The notes beneath the pieces were generated by a model. It saw only the letters and a program-made list of their open reading frames with translations. It was not told the origin of the DNA and did not search any database. A program made the translations under genes and the position numbers. From a virus, in IMG/VR virus record IMGVR_UViG_3300027708_000278, positions 1 to 25,099 of that record: a DNA stretch of 25,099 nt; one strand, 5' to 3'. Shown here piece by piece: positions 12,483 to 17,664 of the stretch (positions are counted from its first letter, which is position 1; each line of letters starts with the position of its first letter).

Positions 12483-12725
12483 TTAGACCGCGTAGGCCAG
12501 TTCGTATCCCTTGTCCAGCTTTTCCTGAACCTTCATGAATGCGAGTTGACGAGCGTAGCTTTCTGAGTAAACGTTCTTTACCTCAGATTGACGGGTAGCT
12601 TTTTCAGCCATTCCCCAGCTTGTGCGAACGATGGTTCCGTCCACTGTAACTTCATAAACCTTCTTGCGTCCAGCGGCACCGCGGCCACCGTCCGATTCCT
12701 TCAACAAACACCATTTCTTTTGCAT
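12483..12725 (-). CDS. WGR-like domain protein
   Basis: An 80-residue protein, nearly all one domain: KVYEVTVDGTIVRTSWGMA, then NVYSESYARQLAFMKVQEKLDKGYELA. This follows the WGR pattern (Y-x-V...V...WG...Ax..F.K....K...GY), a fold that binds DNA ends or partner proteins in PARPs and bacterial regulators; Arg of the name motif is replaced (WGM). ATG 12725 gives the usual seven-base spacing from GGAAGGA; an ATG at 12731 overlaps the ribosome-binding site. Neighbouring gene at 12776 may be an ADP-ribosyltransferase-like protein, which makes the pairing notable. Confidence 0.75.
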   Translation of the reverse strand: MQKKWCLLKESDGGRGAAGRKKVYEVTVDGTIVRTSWGMAEKATRQSEVKNVYSESYARQLAFMKVQEKLDKGYELAYAV

Positions 12726-12769
12726 TTGCATTCCTTCCGTCGTTTCACCGGATATTCGGTGATGGGATA

Positions 12770-12778
12770 ATTATATCA
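12770..12778 (-). promoter_or_regulatory. Extended -10 promoter that doubles as stop codon
   Basis: TGATATAAT; its TGA ends the upstream gene at 12776. Predicted start near 12763, followed at once by a CACCG/CGGTG hairpin (12746-12750, 12757-12761). Confidence 0.78.
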
Positions 12779-13189
12779 GGCAGGTTGGTTGAGAGCGCCC
12801 ATAATGTCTTCCCTTGAGAAAACTTTTACACTTGATAAGGCACCGCGTTCAATTTCCTTTGAACCGTATGCCCAGCTCGTTGCGTCCCCAAAGAACGAGG
12901 CACTGTGGTCAGCACCAGGAGACCAGAGCTTCCTCGTGGTTAGCCGCGTATCAATTTCCCACACGTACACATAGTCATGGGGAACTAGGTTCACGATTGG
13001 ACCGATCTCTGAATCCATCGTGCCGTGCACGTGGTCAAGGACGCGGAACCACATGAAGGTGAGAGCGTGGGCTACTGTTTCAGCCGCATAGATTTCTCCC
13101 CAGTTAGATTTCAATCCCTCTGCGTTTATGTCACCAAACACGCACTCAGGCGCACAGTGATAAAGATATCTTGGCATCTTGTTACTCAT
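12776..13189 (-). CDS. Possible ADP-ribosyltransferase-fold protein
   Basis: A 137-residue protein. PRYLYHCAPECVFGDINAEGLKSNWGEIYAAETVAHALTF (residues 6-45) follows the pattern YHxT-like / IxxxGL / G.IYLA.....A..F that is common in small ADP-ribosyltransferase-like and KptA/DarT-like folds, and VYVWEIDTRLTTRKLWSP continues it. A clear catalytic Glu cannot be fixed by eye, so the call is tentative. It overlaps the basic gene upstream by 8 bases and stops inside the next promoter. Targets could be host proteins or nucleic acid, if active. Confidence 0.6.
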   Translation of the reverse strand: MSNKMPRYLYHCAPECVFGDINAEGLKSNWGEIYAAETVAHALTFMWFRVLDHVHGTMDSEIGPIVNLVPHDYVYVWEIDTRLTTRKLWSPGADHSASFFGDATSWAYGSKEIERGALSSVKVFSREDIMGALNQPA

Positions 13190-13340
13190 CTACTGCCTCC
13201 CGCATCGCGTTACGTTTCTTATCTCCTCGAGAACGATTTCTCTTGGTTCCTTTGTGTGCAAAGATCGAGACACGCTGGTTCAGCTTCGGGCCAGAGGTTC
13301 CTCTGATGAGCCGTAGCAGCGGGTTCTTGTTCTTGTTCAT
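13182..13340 (-). CDS. 52-residue basic protein, leaderless
   Basis: MNKNKNPLLRLIRGTSGPKLNQRV then KGTKRNRSRGDKKRNAMREAVDE: strongly basic, resembling small nucleic-acid-binding proteins. ATG 13340 coincides with the predicted +1 of promoter 13347-13355, so the message should be leaderless. Its stop overlaps the next start (ATGAGTAA). Confidence 0.75.
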   Translation of the reverse strand: MNKNKNPLLRLIRGTSGPKLNQRVSIFAHKGTKRNRSRGDKKRNAMREAVDE

Positions 13341-13346
13341 AAGCTA

Positions 13347-13355
13347 ATTATAACA
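13347..13355 (-). promoter_or_regulatory. Extended -10 promoter, leaderless start
   Basis: TGTTATAAT with exactly six bases before ATG 13340. Confidence 0.75.
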
Positions 13356-13367
13356 GGTGGGCCAAAT

Positions 13368-13400
13368 GAAAAAGAGCTACCACTTCTCCTTGGTAGCTCT
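13368..13400 (-). terminator. Rho-independent terminator
   Basis: Perfect 10-bp stem AGAGCTACCA/TGGTAGCTCT, eight-base loop, followed by TTTTT on the minus strand. It ends the gene at 13417-13716. Confidence 0.88.
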
Positions 13401-13416
13401 CTTCCTGGACTTTTAC

Positions 13417-13716
13417 TTAGGCAGCTTTAGCTTTAACCTTTGTGAAAGTTTTCTTGCCGCGACGAATCGCAGACATAGTTTGTGATGCTTCCTTAGTCGA
13501 AGCAACCTGCATCTTCTCTCCTGTCGAGGTATTGAAGATAACATAGTGCGAGCGATCTGCCGCACGTAGTACAGCTAGCGTCTTACGCTTGCGGAAGTAC
13601 GCTGGGGTGTAGCCGTTTGGAAGCTTTACGCCTTTAGGAAGCTCAGGAAGAGCTTCAGTGCGTTGATAAGGCTTCGCCCGAACGACTACCTTAGGGGTAG
13701 TGTTTTTAGTAGCCAC
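13417..13716 (-). CDS. Basic protein of unknown function
   Basis: A 99-residue, Lys/Arg-rich protein (ATKNTTPKVVVRAKPYQRTEALPELPKGVKLPNGY...). The central part NGYTPAYFRKRKTLAVLRAADRSHYVIFNTSTGEKMQVAS looks like a small alpha/beta domain, and the tail TFTKVKAKAA is basic. Start is GTG 13716; the GACGAAAGGA leader lies 11 bases before it, farther than usual, with AGG nearer. Own promoter and own terminator make it a monocistronic unit. Confidence 0.75.
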   Translation of the reverse strand: MATKNTTPKVVVRAKPYQRTEALPELPKGVKLPNGYTPAYFRKRKTLAVLRAADRSHYVIFNTSTGEKMQVASTKEASQTMSAIRRGKKTFTKVKAKAA

Positions 13717-13739
13717 AGGGTTACCTGTCCTTTCGTCTT

Positions 13740-13910
13740 TTAATGCACCGCAGGCGACTTGCTTGCGGACTGATCTATTATAACAAGGTTCTTCCTGAAA
13801 AGTACAATCAGGAGAAGTCTGCCGTAATAGCCAATGATAAATCTAAGAGCACCGATCTCGCCGTCACTGTAGCGGCCCGTGGTCTCCATCATTCCTTCGT
13901 GTAGACTCAT
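13740..13910 (-). CDS. Single-pass membrane protein
   Basis: A 56-residue protein with a hydrophobic segment ALRFIIGYYGRLLLIVLF (20-37) and a basic flank RK. ATG 13910 overlaps the upstream stop as TAATG. Last of four coupled genes from 14621. Its end overlaps the leader of the gene at 13716. Unknown role. Confidence 0.7.
   Translation of the reverse strand: MSLHEGMMETTGRYSDGEIGALRFIIGYYGRLLLIVLFRKNLVIIDQSASKSPAVH
13777..13785 (-). promoter_or_regulatory. Extended -10 promoter inside a coding region
   Basis: TGTTATAAT for the gene at 13417-13716; predicted start near 13770. Unlike most copies it lies within the preceding gene (13740-13910), where it encodes part of the protein. Confidence 0.7.
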
Positions 13911-14161
13911 TAGTCGATTGCCGACTGGTCGCACGTAGGTAGAGCGTGGGTTCTCCAGTCAATGAGGATACGCTCTAGCACCTCTTTGTAGTCTGGCGGA
14001 AGAATCTTAATTGCGTTCTCAACCATGATGATGTCGATAAGTGTTCCCTGACTCGATTGAGCACAGTCAAGCAGCGTCATCGCGCACGTGTCGCAGTGAT
14101 TGGTCATCAGCGGGTTCGCCTCTTCTTCAGGCGTGTCCGGACTGAACTCTTGCTCTGTCAT
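13910..14161 (-). CDS. Small Cys-containing protein
   Basis: An 83-residue acidic protein with HCDTC at 22-26 and further single Cys residues at 33 and 77, possibly a zinc site; the C-terminal half (LIDIIMVENAIKILPPDYKEVLERILIDW) is helical. ATG 14161 overlaps the upstream stop (ATGA). Not recognised. Confidence 0.72.
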   Translation of the reverse strand: MTEQEFSPDTPEEEANPLMTNHCDTCAMTLLDCAQSSQGTLIDIIMVENAIKILPPDYKEVLERILIDWRTHALPTCDQSAID

Positions 14162-14412
14162 ATTTCCTCCCAGTATTTTGGATGTACGGAGTCGTAATCA
14201 TACTCACCGTCTGGATACTTTGTAAAAAAGTCTGTAGGTCGACCAAGGCGAACCCACACCGTGATGCGCTTAGCCATCTCCACCCGTGAGTTGTCATTGG
14301 TCTCCATGATGATGTCAAAATCAGACTGTTCCCACCGATCGGTTTCAATCAGCTGGATGTTTGACGCGTCGCCAAAGTTGCCGTCCTCGGCAAAGTAGTG
14401 TACCTGTGTCAT
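14158..14412 (-). CDS. Small conserved phage protein
   Basis: An 84-residue protein, MTQVHYFAEDGNFGDASNIQLIETDRW..., of a type I associate with actinobacteriophage genomes (HYFAEDGNYGDA start). No known function. ATGA overlaps at both ends couple it to the neighbours. Confidence 0.75.
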   Translation of the reverse strand: MTQVHYFAEDGNFGDASNIQLIETDRWEQSDFDIIMETNDNSRVEMAKRITVWVRLGRPTDFFTKYPDGEYDYDSVHPKYWEEI

Positions 14413-14621
14413 GAGTTTACGTTCAAGAAGTTCGAGATGATTTCTTGAATCGCCTCCTCAATGTCATTGGACAGCTCGTTGATTTGGTCATTGGTAAATG
14501 ATCTACGGTCTTCCTCTGAGCCACCGTAGGTCGTCAATTCCTCTAGCTCGTCGACCGTCAAGCTTGAGTTGATAATTTTGTAATCCTTTGAGTAAGGAGT
14601 GTCGGTAATCTGTATTGTCAT
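14409..14621 (-). CDS. Acidic small protein, paralogue of the one at 8378-8584
   Basis: A 70-residue acidic protein. YSKDYKIINSSLTVDELEELTTY and FTNDQINELSNDIEEAIQEIISNFLN match the protein at 8378-8584 over almost the whole length. ATG 14621 follows ACGACGAAGGGATCC. It heads a four-gene operon. Two copies about 6 kb apart indicate an old duplication or separate acquisitions of one family. Confidence 0.78.
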   Translation of the reverse strand: MTIQITDTPYSKDYKIINSSLTVDELEELTTYGGSEEDRRSFTNDQINELSNDIEEAIQEIISNFLNVNS

Positions 14622-14654
14622 TTCGGATCCCTTCGTCGTTGGGTTGATAGGCTA

Positions 14655-14663
14655 ATTATAACA
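14655..14663 (-). promoter_or_regulatory. Extended -10 promoter
   Basis: TGTTATAAT for the operon 14621-13740; predicted start near 14648. Confidence 0.75.
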
Positions 14664-14669
14664 GGTGCC

Positions 14670-14897
14670 TTAGGCAGATTGGCGCTCCCAGACTGGACCC
14701 AGCCATAGGAAGCCTTCCTCATCGTGAATGGCGAGAGCTTGGAGAACAAGAGAGTCCTTGTTCCGTTTGGCGTGATGACCGCAGAATAAAAGCTGACCGT
14801 TGAGAAAAATTGCGCGAACCTTTGCCGCTGCACTACATGTGTCGCATCGGTCCTCAGCCGTCAAGGCTGGAACCTCAGGCTTGGTTTGTGTTTGCAT
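14670..14897 (-). CDS. DUF7455-like zinc-ribbon protein
   Basis: A 75-residue protein. LTAEDRCDTCSAAAKVRAIFLNGQLLFCGHHAKR (13-46) matches the actinobacterial small protein family with LTAADRCDRCGAQAYVR...LLFCGHH (DUF7455-like); the two CxxC/CxxH sets would bind zinc. Its presence ties the phage to actinobacterial hosts. ATG 14897 lies inside the end of the upstream gene, after GGGAGGA. Confidence 0.82.
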   Translation of the reverse strand: MQTQTKPEVPALTAEDRCDTCSAAAKVRAIFLNGQLLFCGHHAKRNKDSLVLQALAIHDEEGFLWLGPVWERQSA

Positions 14898-15093
14898 CGA
14901 TGTCCTCCCACTCCGTAATGAATCGTGCCTCAAAGTCTTCAATCGGACGCTTGAGTCCGAGGTGTGCCATCTGAAGGTATCTCTCAACGTCCGCACGCTT
15001 GCGTGCCCGAAACTTAGAGATACGTTCGCCCGTGTAGACGTCAACGATTTCCCAGACGCCCGCTGATGCGTTCTTCTTTCTAGTCGCCGACAT
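14875..15093 (-). CDS. Small protein of unknown function
   Basis: A 72-residue protein: basic N-terminus MSATRKKNASAGVWEIVDVYTGERISKF, then RARKRADVERYLQMAHLGL and an acidic end. A strand-turn-strand-helix plan. ATG 15093 overlaps the upstream stop by 14 bases. Member of the operon 15600-14670. Confidence 0.72.
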   Translation of the reverse strand: MSATRKKNASAGVWEIVDVYTGERISKFRARKRADVERYLQMAHLGLKRPIEDFEARFITEWEDIDANTNQA

Positions 15094-15457
15094 AGATGTG
15101 AACCTCGCCCGCTCTTGCCGATGCTAGCTTTGCCGCTAGCTCTTGGAGCTGGGTAACCCATGCTTGTGACAGTGGGTGGTTGTATCCGTCATCGTCCGGA
15201 GCGCCGGTGACAACGATGTTGCCCATGATGACGTCCGTCATGCCGAATGCCTTCTCCCAAAGATGCGTGCCGATGATGTTTGGTTCCATACCGTTGATGA
15301 GCTTGCCCTCTTCGTTCACCCAGATGGTGAGGTCGTCCCGCAGGTCGACACATTGAATGAGTCCGCCAACCGCATCGCGCAGTTGCTCGTAGCTCTCAGT
15401 CTCGAGGTCAAGGACCTCGGTGGTGAAGTCGGTGTTGATGCGTAGTGCCGTCTTCAC
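15080..15457 (-). CDS. DUF3846-like protein
   Basis: A 125-residue protein following the DUF3846 pattern: YEQLRDAVGGLIQCVDL (23-39), IWVNEEGKLINGMEPN (45-60) and DVIMGNIVVTG (75-85). This family is common in actinobacteria and their phages; function unknown. Start is GTG 15457 with a GTGA overlap to the gene upstream. Confidence 0.85.
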   Translation of the reverse strand: MKTALRINTDFTTEVLDLETESYEQLRDAVGGLIQCVDLRDDLTIWVNEEGKLINGMEPNIIGTHLWEKAFGMTDVIMGNIVVTGAPDDDGYNHPLSQAWVTQLQELAAKLASARAGEVHIYVGD

Positions 15458-15600
15458 TCTGTCACCGCGAACTTATGAATGTTGCCGTCCGCATCCTCGC
15501 GAACGCCGGTGTAGATGATAACCTGTCCGTCGTTGTCCTGGTCAAGTACCGCGTTAGGGAGTACCTGTAGGATCTGTCCAACCATTTCATCGAATGTCAT
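15454..15600 (-). CDS. Small conserved phage protein
   Basis: A 48-residue protein MTFDEMVGQILQVLPNAVLDQDNDGQVIIYTGV..., a family of short proteins (xxxDEMVxxILxVLPNAxxxxDNDGQxVIYT) I recognise from actinobacteriophages. ATG 15600 has the leader ACGACGGAAGGA. First gene of the operon 15600-14670. Confidence 0.78.
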   Translation of the reverse strand: MTFDEMVGQILQVLPNAVLDQDNDGQVIIYTGVREDADGNIHKFAVTE

Positions 15601-15628
15601 TTTGTTTCCTTCCGTCGTTGTTAGGATA

Positions 15629-15637
15629 ATTATATCA
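15629..15637 (-). promoter_or_regulatory. Extended -10 promoter whose hexamer holds a stop codon
   Basis: TGATATAAT; the TAA inside TATAAT (15632-15630) is the stop codon of the upstream gene, whose last residues Leu-Ile are also encoded by the motif. Predicted start near 15622. Confidence 0.78.
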
Positions 15638-15881
15638 GGTGGGTTTTACTGATCTCCTGTGCCATCCGCTTTAGCTCCTCGTCACTTGTCGGGTTTGCCG
15701 CAAGAACGGTAAGCGAGTGGACGAGCATCTTTAGCTCGTTCCCATCCAGTTCTATCACGTACTCATTAAGAAGTTTGTCGACCTGGTCTGCAAACTTCTC
15801 CGGGTTATCACGTGTAGCTCTAGCCAGTGTCACTAAAGCCACGGCGGCAGTGAAGCCTGCCGGGTGTTCGAGCTTTGTCAT
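15630..15881 (-). CDS. Helical small protein of unknown function
   Basis: An 83-residue, all-helical-looking protein (EHPAGFTAAVALVTLARATRDNPEKFADQVDKLLNEY...). ATG 15881 overlaps the upstream stop as TAATG; an alternative ATG at 15899 would add six residues. It ends inside the next promoter's TATAAT. Not recognised. Confidence 0.72.
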   Translation of the reverse strand: MTKLEHPAGFTAAVALVTLARATRDNPEKFADQVDKLLNEYVIELDGNELKMLVHSLTVLAANPTSDEELKRMAQEISKTHLI

Positions 15882-16162
15882 TACATCTCGCAATCGCATT
15901 TAGTAAGCCAGCATTGTGGGCAGGCTTGGACTTGTGGGGCAGGGGTTGTTTGCTTTCTTGCCTTGGTGAGCCCGTTGGCTCCAAGATAAGTTTGGACGGC
16001 ATAGTAGGTACGCCCAAGAATAATTGCAATGTCGGTGACTGAAACGTTAGCCTCACGGAGATCTTTTAGCTTATTGATCTCTGTAATGGTCCACTCGTTT
16101 CCAGCGGACACTGCAGCAAGGAGGGTAAAGTTTTGGTACTGGTGCTGGTATTCATTATGCAT
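15881..16162 (-). CDS. Myb/SANT-like HTH protein with zinc tail
   Basis: A 93-residue protein. Residues about 23-60, EWTITEINKLKDLREANVSVTDIAIILGRTYYAVQTYL, match the Myb-like HTH of small phage and bacterial proteins (W...E...L..L...G.s...IA..LGRT..AV). The tail CPQCWLTKCDCEM adds four Cys that may bind zinc. ATG 16162 follows GGAG by seven bases; the in-frame TTG upstream is less likely. DNA binding inferred. Confidence 0.82.
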   Translation of the reverse strand: MHNEYQHQYQNFTLLAAVSAGNEWTITEINKLKDLREANVSVTDIAIILGRTYYAVQTYLGANGLTKARKQTTPAPQVQACPQCWLTKCDCEM

Positions 16163-16191
16163 ATGGATCTCCAATCCGGTTCGTTAGGATA

Positions 16192-16200
16192 ATTATATCA
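16192..16200 (-). promoter_or_regulatory. Extended -10 promoter
   Basis: TGATATAAT for genes 16162-15630; predicted start near 16185, leader about 23 nt. Confidence 0.75.
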
Positions 16201-16205
16201 GGTGC

Positions 16206-16523
16206 CTATCCTACCTGGAGCAGGTCTCCACAGAGACCGCAGTAGTACGCATCGCCTAACCTGGAGTTCTCATCGAACTCGTGGACCATGTCGTCCTTTG
16301 GGTGTATGCACACTGGCTTGCCGTCATCATCGTTCACAAGTGTCGAGACACTGAAGTCAAGTTCGATACCGCGGTTGCGTTCCTGTGCATTGGGCAAGTC
16401 GGAGATGTTGATCTCGTCGTTCTCTGCCTGGCGCATGAGTTCTCGTGCGTGCGCGTCGCTGTCTGCCTCGAACCAGACCTGGTTCATTGAGACCTCGTTG
16501 AATCTAAACGTGTATGTTGCCAT
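16206..16523 (-). CDS. Small protein with C-terminal zinc-ligand set
   Basis: A 105-residue protein. N-terminus ATYTFRFNEVSMNQVWFEADSDAHARELMRQAE is a strand-strand-helix module like that seen in several neighbours; the C-terminus supplies C70 and H72 (VCIHP) and YYCGLCGDLLQVG, consistent with a C/H-C-C zinc site. ATG 16523 follows ACGACGGAGGGA. It has no promoter motif of its own; a strong GAAA-loop hairpin lies upstream. Confidence 0.77.
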   Translation of the reverse strand: MATYTFRFNEVSMNQVWFEADSDAHARELMRQAENDEINISDLPNAQERNRGIELDFSVSTLVNDDDGKPVCIHPKDDMVHEFDENSRLGDAYYCGLCGDLLQVG

Positions 16524-16549
16524 GCTGTATCCCTCCGTCGTTGTGTGTA

Positions 16550-16579
16550 GTGTGACTGGGTCTTTCGACCCAGCCACAC
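16550..16579 (-). terminator. Strong hairpin with GAAA tetraloop
   Basis: On the minus strand GTGTGGCTGGGTC-GAAA-GACCCAGTCACAC, 13 bp with one mismatch. No T-run. It lies between an interrupted gene and the gene at 16523, which lacks a promoter, so it is better seen as an attenuator, processing site or stability element than a full stop. Confidence 0.6.
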
Positions 16580-16624
16580 CGTAGTGCACTTTTGGAACTC
16601 GAGCCACGTACTCCGACCTAAGCC

Positions 16625-16828
16625 TCACTTGCCGAACAAGAAGAGAGCGACTCTTCCGCTAACGTTCGGTAGACTGTTGACTAGGTCTGTGCCCTCCGCA
16701 ACTGCGACCTGCGCCGCATACCCACCACGCCTCAAGGCGCTAGGGAACTCTTCATCCTGATTGCCCTTCTCCGGAGTACTCTGCCAGAAGCAGAACCGTT
16801 ATGGTCGGTCAGGAATCCGTTCCTCCAT
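16625..16828 (-). pseudogene. Small gene interrupted by one in-frame TAA
   Basis: From ATG 16828 the frame reads MEERIPDRP, then TAA, then RFCFWQSTPEKGNQDEEFPSALRRGGYAAQ and on to a normal stop at 16625. The part after TAA is protein-like in composition and uninterrupted for 57 codons. No other start codon lies close after the stop, except TTG much further in. A single base (TAC or TAT to TAA) would restore a Tyr in PYRFCFW. The promoter at 16847-16855 is intact, though the leader has no SD. Mutation, sequencing error or readthrough cannot be told apart here. Confidence 0.6.
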
Positions 16829-16846
16829 ATTTAGTTTGTTAGGATA

Positions 16847-16855
16847 ATTATATCA
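16847..16855 (-). promoter_or_regulatory. Extended -10 promoter that doubles as stop codon
   Basis: TGATATAAT; TGA (16855-16853) is the stop of the gene upstream. Predicted start near 16840, 12 nt before the ATG of the interrupted gene; it can also feed the gene at 16523. Confidence 0.78.
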
Positions 16856-17122
16856 GGTCGGCATACTATTGGAGTCGCCTGGAGTAATACGAAGCATGAT
16901 GTTGCCGTTGTGTGCATGATACTGACTCAACACGTCGTAAAGAAGATTTGCGATGTCTGGCTTTAGCTCGTACTCCGCGGAGCCTTCATCACTGGTGTAT
17001 AGGAACGTGTTGGCAGAGATTGGAAACTGCTGGCTGCCGCTTCGAATGAAGACAACACGCTCATCGTGCATTCGCTCATAGCCTTGTTCAAGGCCGTCAA
17101 GATTTATGTTCTGGTCTGACAT
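16853..17122 (-). CDS. Small protein of unknown function
   Basis: An 89-residue protein (MSDQNINLDGLEQGYERMHDERVVFIRSGSQQFPISANTFLY...). Mixed strands, then a helix PDIANLLYDVLSQYHAHNG and a last strand. ATG 17122 follows CGAAAGG. No promoter motif; a terminator-like hairpin at 17151-17173 separates it from the gene upstream, so expression probably depends on readthrough. Not recognised. Confidence 0.72.
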   Translation of the reverse strand: MSDQNINLDGLEQGYERMHDERVVFIRSGSQQFPISANTFLYTSDEGSAEYELKPDIANLLYDVLSQYHAHNGNIMLRITPGDSNSMPT

Positions 17123-17150
17123 GGGTGCCTTTCGGTTTGGTTGTGAGAAA

Positions 17151-17173
17151 ACCCGCTGGGGTTACCAGCGGGT
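17151..17173 (-). terminator. Hairpin terminator or attenuator
   Basis: Perfect 9-bp stem ACCCGCTGG/CCAGCGGGT, five-base loop, followed on the minus strand by TTTCTC. It lies 15 bases past the stop at 17189 and 28 bases before the next start, with no promoter between. Confidence 0.7.
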
Positions 17174-17188
17174 CTCTCTTGCAGACTC

Positions 17189-17539
17189 TTAGAGAGTCTT
17201 GATGAATGTGTAGGGTGTTGATACCAATGTTGCGTCGTAAGCTTCTGGGAAAGCAGACTGTAGAACCTTACGGTCAATCTTGGAATTTGATGAGTGAGCA
17301 AGCTTGAAGCGTTCCACTCCGCGGATTACTCCGACTTCAGCGTCTCCAAGAAGAACGCGAAGACGAGCTTCAGCTTCTTCCTTTTGAGTTTCAAGGGCCT
17401 TGATGGCTTCCTTTGCAGCGATGAACTTTGCCAAAGCCTTTTCAGCATCTGTAGCTGTAAGGTCAATGACGGGTGTTGCGATTGTTGCAGTCGTTGCAGT
17501 TGTTACTGTTGTGACTGCGGATGATGTCTTTGTAGACAT
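17189..17539 (-). CDS. Coiled-coil protein, possible recombination accessory
   Basis: A 116-residue protein. N-terminus is Thr/Ala/Val low-complexity (SSAVTTVTTATTATIATP), then a coiled coil AEKALAKFIAAKEAIKALETQKEEAEARLRVLLGD (36-70), then GVERFKLAHSSNSKIDRKVLQSAFPEAYDATLVSTPYTFI. The last part resembles the small proteins or tails near YqaJ-type exonucleases in phages (NSKIDxKxLxxxxPE...), but no exonuclease is in the window. ATG 17539 follows GACGAAGGGA. Confidence 0.7.
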   Translation of the reverse strand: MSTKTSSAVTTVTTATTATIATPVIDLTATDAEKALAKFIAAKEAIKALETQKEEAEARLRVLLGDAEVGVIRGVERFKLAHSSNSKIDRKVLQSAFPEAYDATLVSTPYTFIKTL

Positions 17540-17592
17540 TTGGTGTCCCTTCGTCATTTTCACCGGAACCGGTTGGTTTCGATGTTAGGATA

Positions 17593-17601
17593 ATTATATC
17601 A
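17593..17601 (-). promoter_or_regulatory. Extended -10 promoter
   Basis: TGATATAAT for the gene at 17189-17539; predicted start near 17586, leader about 47 nt with a possible 5' stem CATCG/CGGTG. Confidence 0.75.
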
Positions 17602-17608
17602 GGTAGGG

Positions 17609-17655
17609 CCCGACAAGGGCGGGACAATCTGACGGAAGGTTACCGCCCCTGTCGG
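17609..17655 (-). terminator. Inverted repeat after the VWA gene
   Basis: CCGACAAGGGCGG and CCGCCCCTGTCGG arms pair with one mismatch around about 20 bases, 10 bases past the stop at 17665. No T-run; a U-less terminator, as often seen in actinobacteria, is possible. Confidence 0.5.
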
Positions 17656-17664
17656 AGATTAGGT

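Noticed and set aside
14670-15161. 163-codon minus-strand frame taken as one gene
   Set aside because: Its first 88 codons overlap two better supported genes. The zinc-ribbon part starts naturally at 14897 behind GGGAGGA.
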